DNA from: Actinomycetota bacterium
GTDB lineage: Bacteria > Actinomycetota > Actinomycetes > S36-B12
Reading direction: 5' to 3'
Assembly (NCBI GenBank): GCA_030684515.1
Contig: JAUXVJ010000016.1
Location: 62,001 to 126,000 of the forward strand
DNA: 64,000 nt
Positions within the stretch are counted from its first letter, which is position 1. Each line of letters starts with the position of its first letter. Both the position numbers and the translations under genes were made by a program. A model generated the notes under the pieces. The model saw nothing but the letters and a program-made list of their open reading frames with translations, was not told where the DNA came from and did not search any database. Positions 49,766 through 57,907 of this stretch are shown here, piece after piece.

Positions 49766-50869
49766 ATGCACACGTTCACCAAGCGGGCAATCTTGGCCGC
49801 GACAGCACTCAGCGTTGCTGTGCTGCCTATTACGGCGCATGCGGCTCCCACGCCAACCCCCAAGGCCTCGGCCACATCGGAATTGCCGAAGCTGGCCACG
49901 GCACCGGTTGTCCGGCTTGGCTTCTTGGCCAACGTGACCCATGCTCCAGCGCTCGTGGCTGTCCAGCTGGGACTGTTTGAGAAGCAGCTTGCCGCGGAAG
50001 GAACCAAAGTTGAATACACGGTGTTCAACGCTGGCCCAGCTCTGATCGAGGCTATGAAGGGTGGCGCGATCGACGTCGCCTACATAGGGCCCAATCCCTC
50101 AGTTTCTGGTTTCACTACGACCAATGGCAGCTTGCTGAAGATTGTTTCTGGTGCAACCTCAGGTGGAGCCCAGCTGGTGGTTCGCCCTGGGATCAACAGC
50201 ATTTCTGATCTCAAAGGCAAGAAGATCGCGACACCGCAGCTGGGCAACACCCAGGACGTCGCACTTCGTGCGTACCTGAAAGAGAAGGGTCTGACCTTCA
50301 ACTCGGCCGGTGGTGGCGATGTCGGGATCATCCCCACTGACAACTCAACCATCTTGGCTTTGTTCAAGCGTGGGGACGTCGACGGCGGTTGGCTGCCAGA
50401 GCCTTGGGCATCACGTCTAGTACTTGAGTCAGGTGCAAAGGTGCTGCTCGACGAGAAGGACATCTGGCCCGGTGGGCAGTTCGTGACAACGAACATCATC
50501 GCTTCCCAGAAGTTCCTGAGTGCCTACCCAGGAACGATTCGTTCAGTGCTGCAAGCCAACAACAGCGCGATCAAATGGATCGCCAATAACCTCCTGCCTG
50601 CCAAAGACGTCGTGCAGGTTCAGGTCAAGAAGTGGACTGGCAGCCAGCTGGCTGATCCCGTCATCAACCGGGCATGGGGCAACCTGCGCTTCACGTGGGA
50701 TCCGCTGCCAGCAACCCTGAAGAAGAGTGCAGATGACGCGGTCACCGCTGGTCTGTTGAATCTGAAATCTGGTGCCCTCAATGGCATCTATGACCTCCGA
50801 CTACTGAACAGCGTGCTCAAGGCAGCCAAGGCGAAGTCAGTCTCTGCGGGCGGACTCGGCCTGCAGTAG
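49766..50869 (+). CDS. ssuA: ABC-importer substrate-binding protein (SsuA/TauA/NrtA type)
   Basis: 367 aa, exported. Signal peptide ILAATALSVAVLPITAHA-AP followed by a Pro/Thr linker. Mature part: VRLGFLANVTHAPALVAVQLGLFE, AMKGGAIDVAYIGPNPSV, LKGKKIATPQLGNTQDVALRAYLKEKG and GDVDGGWLPEPWASRLV. The pattern fits carriers of aliphatic sulfonates, taurine or nitrate; no residue visible here decides between them. No lipobox. GAGAGGG precedes the ATG. First gene of a three-gene transporter unit. Confidence 0.88.
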   Translation: MHTFTKRAILAATALSVAVLPITAHAAPTPTPKASATSELPKLATAPVVRLGFLANVTHAPALVAVQLGLFEKQLAAEGTKVEYTVFNAGPALIEAMKGGAIDVAYIGPNPSVSGFTTTNGSLLKIVSGATSGGAQLVVRPGINSISDLKGKKIATPQLGNTQDVALRAYLKEKGLTFNSAGGGDVGIIPTDNSTILALFKRGDVDGGWLPEPWASRLVLESGAKVLLDEKDIWPGGQFVTTNIIASQKFLSAYPGTIRSVLQANNSAIKWIANNLLPAKDVVQVQVKKWTGSQLADPVINRAWGNLRFTWDPLPATLKKSADDAVTAGLLNLKSGALNGIYDLRLLNSVLKAAKAKSVSAGGLGLQ

Positions 50870-50878
50870 GGGTGGAAA

Positions 50879-50911
50879 GCGCCGGTGCCGGGCGGGCTCC
50901 CACACCGGCGC
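50879..50911 (+). terminator. Intra-operon hairpin after ssuA
   Basis: GCGCCGGTG (50879-50887) pairs with CACCGGCGC (50903-50911), loop 15 nt. A hairpin here could stabilise the ssuA message or partly terminate, so binding protein exceeds the other subunits. Confidence 0.55.
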
Positions 50912-50949
50912 GGTTCGGACAACTAGCCAATGAAAGCGGGGAATAGTTC

Positions 50950-51705
50950 ATGACCGTTGCTCAAGGAGCAGTGGAGCTCACAGACATCGTGAAGCGCTTC
51001 ACTGCCGACGGACCGATCATTCTGGATAACGTCAGCCTTTCGGTGCAGCCGGGGGAGTTCGTCTCGCTCGTCGGGGCATCCGGCTGTGGCAAATCGACCC
51101 TGCTCAACATCATTGCTGGCCTTGAAACCACAACCACGGGCCAGGTTGAGCTCTCGGGTCCGCCCACGCTCATGTTTCAGGAGCCAGCGCTGATGCCCTG
51201 GCTGACAGCGGGCAAGAACATCGAACTCGCACTTGAGTTGAGTGGGATTCCTCGCAAGGACCGCAAGGCTCGTGCGCAGGAGCTCCTGGAACTGGTCCAC
51301 CTTGAGCGCTCGTACAAGCAGCGTCCGCATGAACTCTCCGGCGGGATGCGTCAGCGAGTGGCCATTGCGCGCGCCCTCGCGCAAGGACGTTCAGTGCTGC
51401 TCATGGACGAGCCGTTCGCGGCTCTTGATGCCATCACGCGCGACTTCCTGCACGAGGAGATCACGCGCATCTGGAAGGAAACTGGCATCACGATCATTTT
51501 TGTCACGCACAACGTTCGTGAGGCAGTGCGTCTGAGTCAGCGAGTGCTGCTGATGTCTTCACGCCCAGGCCGAATCATCCGCGAATGGGAGATCGGCGCC
51601 GAAGAGCCTTGGCGCACTGACTCCACGTACTCCAGTTACGTATCCGAGCTTGCCAACGAAATCACCAACAACCTGCGCGAGGAGATCGTCCGTCATGCCG
51701 TCTGA
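50950..51705 (+). CDS. ssuB: ABC-importer ATPase (SsuB/TauB type)
   Basis: 251 aa. Walker A GASGCGKSTLL, Q-loop MFQEPALMPW, signature LSGGMRQRVAIARA, Walker B VLLMDEPFAALD, and the switch His in VTHNVREAV. ATG 50950 follows GCGGGGAA. It ends 11 nt inside the permease gene. Confidence 0.95.
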   Translation: MTVAQGAVELTDIVKRFTADGPIILDNVSLSVQPGEFVSLVGASGCGKSTLLNIIAGLETTTTGQVELSGPPTLMFQEPALMPWLTAGKNIELALELSGIPRKDRKARAQELLELVHLERSYKQRPHELSGGMRQRVAIARALAQGRSVLLMDEPFAALDAITRDFLHEEITRIWKETGITIIFVTHNVREAVRLSQRVLLMSSRPGRIIREWEIGAEEPWRTDSTYSSYVSELANEITNNLREEIVRHAV

Positions 51706-52579
51706 AACTGAGTTCCAGAGTACGAGCGGAGCCACAGATCTCAAGCGACTTGAATCGGGCCTTGATGCGCTGGAGACTCCGCGTTCTGAGAAGCGCAGCA
51801 TCGGGGCATTTCTGTTCACTCTTGTCTCGCCACTGATTGCCATCGCTGCGATTCTGATCATCTGGCAGATCATCATCTGGCTGCAGTGGCAGCCCAACTA
51901 CATCATTCCAGCGCCCAGTGAAGTCTGGACAGCCTTGGGGGAGCAGGCCAAAGCCGACATCCTGTGGCAGGCGACCTTCAACAGCATTCAACGGGCTGCC
52001 AAGGGATTCGTGCTCGCCTTGATCATCGCTACGCCTATCGGTGTGGCCCTCGGATTGAACAAGACCCTTCGCTCCATCTTCGGCCCGATCCTCACCGGCT
52101 TGCAGCAATTGCCGTCCGTTGCCTGGGTGCCGGCCGCGATCATCTGGTTTGGTCTGTCGGACGCCACCATCTACACCGTCGTGCTGCTGGGTGCGGTGCC
52201 GTCAATCGCCAATGGCCTCATTGCCGGCATCGATCAGATTCCCTCAATCATCTTGCGTGCAGGTCAGGTCATGGGTGCCAAGGGCTTTGACCGAGTACGG
52301 CGCATTGTGCTGCCGGCAGCATGGCCGGGATATCTCGCTGGCCTCGAACAGGGTTGGGCCTTTGCCTGGCGTTCGCTCATGGCAGCTGAATTGATCGCGG
52401 TATCGCCAGCCCTTGGACCAGGCCTGGGTCAGATGCTCGACAACGGACGGTCCCTGGGCAATATGGCGTTGATCATTGGTTCGATCTTCATGATCCTGGC
52501 TGTTGGGGTTCTGGTGGAGCGCATCGTCTTTGCGCCATTGCGTCGTCGCACGCTGACCAACCGAGGCTTGCTCCGCTAG
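51695..52579 (+). CDS. ssuC: ABC-importer permease (SsuC/TauC type)
   Basis: 294 aa, six helices from about residue 40. The EAA loop, here GQVMGAKGFDRVRRIVLPAAWPGYLAGL, gives the contact with the ATPase. Polar N-terminus of about 38 residues. ATG 51695 overlaps ssuB by 11 nt, with GAGGAG about 11 nt upstream. Completes an ssuA-ssuB-ssuC importer; no desulfonation monooxygenase lies beside it. Confidence 0.93.
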   Translation: MPSETEFQSTSGATDLKRLESGLDALETPRSEKRSIGAFLFTLVSPLIAIAAILIIWQIIIWLQWQPNYIIPAPSEVWTALGEQAKADILWQATFNSIQRAAKGFVLALIIATPIGVALGLNKTLRSIFGPILTGLQQLPSVAWVPAAIIWFGLSDATIYTVVLLGAVPSIANGLIAGIDQIPSIILRAGQVMGAKGFDRVRRIVLPAAWPGYLAGLEQGWAFAWRSLMAAELIAVSPALGPGLGQMLDNGRSLGNMALIIGSIFMILAVGVLVERIVFAPLRRRTLTNRGLLR

Positions 52580-52605
52580 CGGGGTTGCTCAGGGCATAGG
52601 CAAGA

Positions 52606-53517
52606 ATGTGTCCTGTGTCGACACCATTTGCAGCCCGGGGCGCGATCGATCTCGGCGCCCTTGCCAATACCCGCAAGCAGCAGCAGGCAGCCGAAACCGC
52701 CAAAGCCAGCGCTCCTGCTGGGGTGATCTTCGACGTCACTGAGGCTGAGTTCCAGACTCGCATCCTGGACCAATCCAGTCACGTGCCGATCGTCATCGAT
52801 CTCTGGGCGACATGGTGTGAACCGTGCAAGCAACTGTCACCAGTCTTGGAGAAGCTTGCTGCCGAAGCCGGTGGAAAGTGGATTCTGGCAAAGGTTGATG
52901 TCGACGCCGAGCCCCGCATCGCGCAGGCCTTCCAGGTGCAGTCGATCCCTTCGGTCTTCGCTGTAGTCAAAGGTCAGGTGCTGCCACTTTTCCAGGGCGC
53001 CTACCCCGAAGCCCAGATCAAGCAGGTGTTGGCCGAGTTGTTGAAGGTCGCCGCTGAGCAAGGTGTAACGGGCGTCTTCGGGCAGGTGGCACCTGTTGCA
53101 GAGGTTGAAGTCGAAGAGCCGATTGACCCGCGATTCGCTGCTGCCTTTGACGCGGTTGAAGCCGGGGATTGGGCTGCCGCTGAAGCCGCCTACCGCGAGG
53201 TGTTGCTCCAGGCGCCCAGCGACGCAGAAGCGCTGGCCGGACTGGCAATGGTCGGGCTCTACCACCGCAGTGAGCATGCGACTCTCGTTCACGATGCTGA
53301 TGCCGCAGACGTTGAGGCGCAGCTGGATCTTGCTGATGCAGACGCTTTGAACAGTGATTGGTCGGCTGCCTTCACGCGGTTGATCGCAACAGTAAAGGCA
53401 ACCTCAGGCGAAGAGCGCAATCGCGCTCGTGCTCGACTGTTAGAGCTGTTCGTCATCGCCGATGATGATCCTGCGGTTGCGCCTGCGAGGACTGCTCTGG
53501 CAAGCGCTTTGTTCTAG
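52606..53517 (+). CDS. Thioredoxin-domain co-chaperone (CnoX/YbbN-like)
   Basis: 303 aa. Residues 1-40 are a charged lead with the RGAIDLGAL motif seen in actinobacterial homologues; the thioredoxin domain (about 40-150) has the active site WCEPC and the cis-Pro region QSIPSVF. The C-terminal part (about 170-300) holds TPR-like helices (AAAFDAVEAGDWAAAEAAYREVLLQAP). In E. coli such proteins act as holdases; an intact CxxC keeps redox activity possible. ATG 52606 is annotated; GTG 52615 is an alternative. A thioredoxin also occupies this position in M. tuberculosis (Rv1324). Confidence 0.88.
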   Translation: MCPVSTPFAARGAIDLGALANTRKQQQAAETAKASAPAGVIFDVTEAEFQTRILDQSSHVPIVIDLWATWCEPCKQLSPVLEKLAAEAGGKWILAKVDVDAEPRIAQAFQVQSIPSVFAVVKGQVLPLFQGAYPEAQIKQVLAELLKVAAEQGVTGVFGQVAPVAEVEVEEPIDPRFAAAFDAVEAGDWAAAEAAYREVLLQAPSDAEALAGLAMVGLYHRSEHATLVHDADAADVEAQLDLADADALNSDWSAAFTRLIATVKATSGEERNRARARLLELFVIADDDPAVAPARTALASALF

Positions 53518-53520
53518 TGC

Positions 53521-55713
53521 TTATTGGCGGGCGCGGGTAAAGGCAAGGTACACAGCTGAGAGCGGTGGCAGCACGATATCCGCCGATGCGGGCCTGCCAT
53601 TCCATGCTTGCGGGTACGCCGTCACCAAGCCGAGATTGCCGAGCCCCGAGCCGCCGTAGGCCGCCGCGTCAGTGTTGATCAGCTCAGTCCACTCACCGGC
53701 AAATGGCAGGGCCATTCGATAAGTCGTGCGCGGAACGGGTGACATGTTCACCGCCACTGCCACACAACTGCCCGCATCATCCCAGCGCAGCCAGCTGAAG
53801 ATGTTCGAGGCCGAGTCATTGGCATCGAGCCATTCAAAGCCTTGCGGGGAGTCATCGCGCTGCCAGAGCGCGGGATGCTCGCGATACACGCTATTGAGAT
53901 CGCGCACGGTCGCGAGCATGCCGGCGTGTTCGGCGAACTCCAAGAGCCACCATTCCAAGCCCTTCTCACTGTTCCACTCGTGTGATTGGGCGAACTCAGA
54001 GCCCATGAATATGAGCTTCTTTCCAGGGTGACCCCACATGAACCCGAAATAGGCGCGCAGGTTTGCCAATTGCTGCCAGCGATCACCTGGCATCTTTCCG
54101 ATCAACGAACCCTTGCCATGGACAACCTCATCGTGCGAAATCGGCAGCACGAATCTCTCGCTGTAGGCGTACATCATCGAAAAGGTCATCGAATTATGGT
54201 GGTACTGCCGGTGGATGGGTTCATGGCTGACGTAGTTCAAGGAGTCGTGCATCCAACCCATGTTCCACTTGAGACCGAAGCCCAGACCGCCATTGAATGT
54301 TGGCTGAGTGACTCCCGGCCAAGCAGTTGATTCCTCGGCGATCGTCATCACACCTGGGACTCGCTTGTACACCGTGGCATTCATCTCCTGCAAGAAGGAG
54401 ACGGCTTCGAGATTCTCGCGGCCACCGAATTGATTCGGCGCCCATTGGCCGTCCTCGCGCGAGTAGTCCAGATACAGCATGGATGCCACGCCATCGACTC
54501 GAAGTCCGTCGATGTGAAATTCCTCGATCCAGTAGATGGCGTTGGCCACCAAGAAGTTGCGGACCTCAGTGCGTCCGTAGTTGAAGATGTAGGAACCCCA
54601 GTCAGGGTGCTCACCACGTTGCGGATCTGGATGCTCGTAGAGGGCCGTGCCATCGAAGCGAACCAAGGCCCATGGGTCGGTGGCGAAGTGCGCGGGCACC
54701 CAGTCGACGAGCACGCCGATACCCGCCTGATGCAGGGAATCAATCAGGTACCGCAGTTCATCAGGTGAACCGAAGCGCGCAGAAGGCGCGAAGTAGGAAG
54801 TGACGTGGTACCCCCACGATGGCGCGTATGGGTGCTCAGCCAATGGCATGAATTCGATGTGCGTGAATCCGGCTTCCTGCACGTACTCCACGAGCTCGGT
54901 TGCCAGGCCGCGGTAGTCCAAGTGCGGTCGCCAGGACCCGAGGTGGACTTCGTAGATACTGAGCGGCAGGCGATGCGGGTCAGCTGTTGCCCGTTCTTGG
55001 ATCCATTCCTGATCAGCCCACTTGTGGTGGGAGGTGTAGACGATCGAACTGGTGGCTGGGGGCACTTCAGTGGCATAGGCCATTGGGTCAGCCTTTTCGC
55101 GCCAGACCCCGTCCTTGCCCAGGACATTGAATTTGTAGATGGTTCCGTCGCCGATACTTGGCACGAACAATTCCCACACACCGGTTGATCCCAGTGAGCG
55201 CATCGGATGCGCGACCCCATCCCAATAGTTGAAGTCGCCACTGACGCGCACTCCCTGTGCGCTGGGAGCCCACACAGCGAAGGAAACGCCGGTGACCAGC
55301 CCAAATGGCGTGTCGTACTGGCGAACATGCGCTCCCAGGACCTGCCAGAGCTGCTCGTGGCGCCCCTCGGAAATCAGATGAAGATCGATCTCGCCAAGTG
55401 TGGGCAGAAATCTGAAGGGGTCGTCTCCGGGGATCACTACGCCGTCGTAGGTGGCATCGATGACGTAGTTCGGCACTTGGGCGCCAGGGAGAATTGCAAA
55501 CCAGATGCCTCGATGCTCATGCGTCATCGGTATTCGAGCTTCTGGGGTCACCACAGTCACCGCGTCAGCAGTGGGACGCAGGACGCGAATCGTCACTGAC
55601 GTGTCGTTCAGATGTGGCCCAAGGATTGAGTGCGGATTGTGATGCCAGCCATCAACAATGCGGTCCAGTTCGGCGAGACTTGCTTCGACTCGCGCGATCG
55701 GGCTAGTTGCCAT
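53521..55713 (-). CDS. glgB: 1,4-alpha-glucan branching enzyme
   Basis: 730 aa GH13 enzyme that adds alpha-1,6 branches to glucan. N-terminal CBM48 domain (about 100-210), then the barrel with nucleophile Asp in GLRVDGVASMLYLDYS, acid Glu in TIAEESTAWPG, and HD in LPISHDEVVHGKGSL. ATG 55713 overlaps the 3' end of glgE by 11 nt, so glgE-glgB are one unit. Confidence 0.96.
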   Translation of the reverse strand: MATSPIARVEASLAELDRIVDGWHHNPHSILGPHLNDTSVTIRVLRPTADAVTVVTPEARIPMTHEHRGIWFAILPGAQVPNYVIDATYDGVVIPGDDPFRFLPTLGEIDLHLISEGRHEQLWQVLGAHVRQYDTPFGLVTGVSFAVWAPSAQGVRVSGDFNYWDGVAHPMRSLGSTGVWELFVPSIGDGTIYKFNVLGKDGVWREKADPMAYATEVPPATSSIVYTSHHKWADQEWIQERATADPHRLPLSIYEVHLGSWRPHLDYRGLATELVEYVQEAGFTHIEFMPLAEHPYAPSWGYHVTSYFAPSARFGSPDELRYLIDSLHQAGIGVLVDWVPAHFATDPWALVRFDGTALYEHPDPQRGEHPDWGSYIFNYGRTEVRNFLVANAIYWIEEFHIDGLRVDGVASMLYLDYSREDGQWAPNQFGGRENLEAVSFLQEMNATVYKRVPGVMTIAEESTAWPGVTQPTFNGGLGFGLKWNMGWMHDSLNYVSHEPIHRQYHHNSMTFSMMYAYSERFVLPISHDEVVHGKGSLIGKMPGDRWQQLANLRAYFGFMWGHPGKKLIFMGSEFAQSHEWNSEKGLEWWLLEFAEHAGMLATVRDLNSVYREHPALWQRDDSPQGFEWLDANDSASNIFSWLRWDDAGSCVAVAVNMSPVPRTTYRMALPFAGEWTELINTDAAAYGGSGLGNLGLVTAYPQAWNGRPASADIVLPPLSAVYLAFTRARQ

Positions 55714-57754
55714 CAGCAACCTCCCTTGGTACATGGATGACGTGGGCTACTTGCTCCCAAGGTGCAAGGCGAACATACGCCTCGCGACTCCAGGTCCAAG
55801 AGTGGTCGTGCAACAGGTCATCGGCAATGAATCGTTGCTCCCAATCCAGACCAAGTGCTGCCATGTCCCAGGAGACGATTCCCTGCTGCGCTTGATAGGA
55901 GTCAAGGGTGCAGACAACGAGCATGATGTCGCCTTGATCGACCTTGGAGAAGGCAATGATGTTGGGGTTGCTGCTCTGATGGAATCGAAGTGAGCGAAGA
56001 TCCTGCAAAGCCGGATGTGCTCGTCGAATGGCATTGAGTTGCGTCAGCAGTGGAGCGAGGGAAAGTCCTTGTACTTCAGCCGCTTTCCAGTCGCGCGGCC
56101 GGTACTGAAATTTCTCACTGTCAAGATACTCCTCGCTGCCTGGACGTAGTGCTACGTGCTCGAAGAGCTCAAAGCCGCTGTAGACCCCGTAGCTGGGCGA
56201 AAGGGTCGCGGCGAGAATCGCTCGAATCTCGAATGCGTGCGGCCCTCCGTGCTGCAAGTACTCCGTGAGAATGTCAGGAGTGTTGGTGAATAGGTTCGGA
56301 CGCATCTGTGCGGCCGAGGAACCCGAGAGTTCCCGCAGGTAGTCCTCGAGCTCGCCTCTGGAATTGCGCCAAGTGAAGTAGGTGTAGCTCTGCTGAAAGC
56401 CGATCTGCGCGAGCGCGCGCATCATCGTCGGTCGAGTGAAGGCTTCAGCGAGGAACAGCACCTCCGGATCGGTCGCATTGATTGCTGCGATCAATCGTTC
56501 CCACACCCACAGCGGCTTGGTGTGCGGGTTGTCCACTCGGAATATGCGCACACCTCTGGCCACCCAAAGACGAACGATCCGCTCGATCTCCAGGTAGAGA
56601 CCCTCGGGATCCAGATCGAAGTTCAATGGGTAGATGTCCTGGTACTTCTTTGGGGGATTCTCCGCGTACGCGATCGTGCCGTCAGCGCGCGTGGTGAACC
56701 ACTCTGGATTGCTGGTGACCCAGGGATGGTCGGGCGCTGTCTGGAGCGCGAGGTCCAAGGCGAGCTCCATGCCCAACTCATCCACGCGAGCGACAAAGGC
56801 GGTGAAGTCCTTCAGGGTGCCAAGGTCTGGGTGAATCGCGTCGTGCCCGCCAGCTGCGGACCCAATAGCCCACGGTGAACCAGGGTCGCCAGCCTTGGGA
56901 GTCAATATGTTGTTGGGTCCCTTGCGGTTGACCTCGCCTACTGGGTGGACGGGCGGCACGTAGACCACGTCAAAGCCCATCTCGGCGATTGCCGGCAAAC
57001 GCAACATCGCCGTGCGGAGAGTTCCGGACTTCTTCTTCGCCACATCTGCGCCTTCGCTGCGTGGGAAGAGTTCGTACCAGGACCCAAAGAGCGCTCGTCT
57101 GCGCTGCACTTGCACTGGCCAAGGTCCGCTAGATGTCACGGTCTGTCGAATGGGCGAGGTGTACATCGCGTCGGCCACGCCAGGGTCAACGGCAGAAGCC
57201 AGACGAACCTTGGGCGATAGGCCTGATCGCAAGGCCTGAAGTGCTACTTCGATCGCAGAGTTGCGGGGGAAGGATGCTTGGACGAGTGCGTGTTCAAGAA
57301 TGCGCGCACCCTCTTCGCACTCCAGTTCAACGTCGACACCCGCTGGAATCTTGATCTGAGCGCGAGCCACCCATGTTGCCCATGGATCGCCCCAGGCTTC
57401 GATATCGAAATGCCAAAGGCCCATCGCGTCGGGCCGAAAGGATCCGACCCATGTATCCAGTCCGTCGTTGAGCGGGGTCATGCGCGTGCGTGAACGCTCA
57501 ACTCCTGATGGATCGCGCAGCACCAGGTGCAGCCCCAGCGCGTCATGGCCCTCGCGAAAACTTGCGCAGCGCACCTCGATTGACTCGCCGACAACTGCAG
57601 CTGCTGGTCGGCGCCCGCCCAGCACTGTTGGGCTGACCTCAGTGATCTGAAATCGGCCGGAGAGCTCGGCGGGAACAGTCGTGTTCGGCGGCAGCCAAGG
57701 ATGGGCGGCGGCATTCATGGTGCTGGCTTTGCGGCTGTTGATGGCGTCGACCAT
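55703..57754 (-). CDS. glgE: Maltose-1-phosphate maltosyltransferase (GlgE)
   Basis: 683 aa GH13_3 enzyme that extends alpha-glucan from maltose 1-phosphate. N-terminal beta domains, then the barrel with PPVHPVGEVNRKGPNN, the long substrate loop, nucleophile Asp in FRVDNPHTKP and acid Glu in LFLAEAFTRPTMM. It joins trehalose or GlgC/GlgM metabolism to glycogen; TreS and Pep2 are not in this window. ATG 57754 has TACGGT 7 nt before it. Confidence 0.95.
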   Translation of the reverse strand: MVDAINSRKASTMNAAAHPWLPPNTTVPAELSGRFQITEVSPTVLGGRRPAAAVVGESIEVRCASFREGHDALGLHLVLRDPSGVERSRTRMTPLNDGLDTWVGSFRPDAMGLWHFDIEAWGDPWATWVARAQIKIPAGVDVELECEEGARILEHALVQASFPRNSAIEVALQALRSGLSPKVRLASAVDPGVADAMYTSPIRQTVTSSGPWPVQVQRRRALFGSWYELFPRSEGADVAKKKSGTLRTAMLRLPAIAEMGFDVVYVPPVHPVGEVNRKGPNNILTPKAGDPGSPWAIGSAAGGHDAIHPDLGTLKDFTAFVARVDELGMELALDLALQTAPDHPWVTSNPEWFTTRADGTIAYAENPPKKYQDIYPLNFDLDPEGLYLEIERIVRLWVARGVRIFRVDNPHTKPLWVWERLIAAINATDPEVLFLAEAFTRPTMMRALAQIGFQQSYTYFTWRNSRGELEDYLRELSGSSAAQMRPNLFTNTPDILTEYLQHGGPHAFEIRAILAATLSPSYGVYSGFELFEHVALRPGSEEYLDSEKFQYRPRDWKAAEVQGLSLAPLLTQLNAIRRAHPALQDLRSLRFHQSSNPNIIAFSKVDQGDIMLVVCTLDSYQAQQGIVSWDMAALGLDWEQRFIADDLLHDHSWTWSREAYVRLAPWEQVAHVIHVPREVADGN

Positions 57755-57761
57755 GCAGCAG

Positions 57762-57767
57762 ACCGTA
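57762..57767 (-). promoter_or_regulatory. -10 box of glgE, leaderless type
   Basis: TACGGT on the minus strand, 7 nt before ATG 57754. Confidence 0.45.
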
Positions 57768-57873
57768 CCTGCGTGGGCTCGGTATTCACGGCTGCTGACT
57801 CCTCACCAAGGGCGCTCAATGTTCTGGCACCCAGATGTTGCGTGAAATTCACATGGCTGTGATCTGGGTGCTC

Positions 57874-57888
57874 ATGTAAGCGCTATCA
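57874..57888 (+). promoter_or_regulatory. cre/LacI-type operator over the glgP promoter
   Basis: ATGTAAGCGCTATCA fits the catabolite/LacI-family operator pattern WTGNAANCGNWNNCA at every fixed position. It lies over the -35 zone of the glgP promoter (its -10 is at 57896), so binding would block glgP and perhaps affect divergent glgE. Confidence 0.5.
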
Positions 57889-57895
57889 TATCGAC

Positions 57896-57901
57896 TACTG
57901 T
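57896..57901 (+). promoter_or_regulatory. -10 box of glgP, leaderless type
   Basis: TACTGT lies exactly 6 nt before GTG 57908; no ribosome site. Confidence 0.5.
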
Positions 57902-57907
57902 GGTCCA

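Noticed and set aside
52585-52602. TTGCTC and TAGGCA as promoter of the thioredoxin gene
   Set aside because: The spacing is about 6 bp, far too short for a sigma-70-type promoter.
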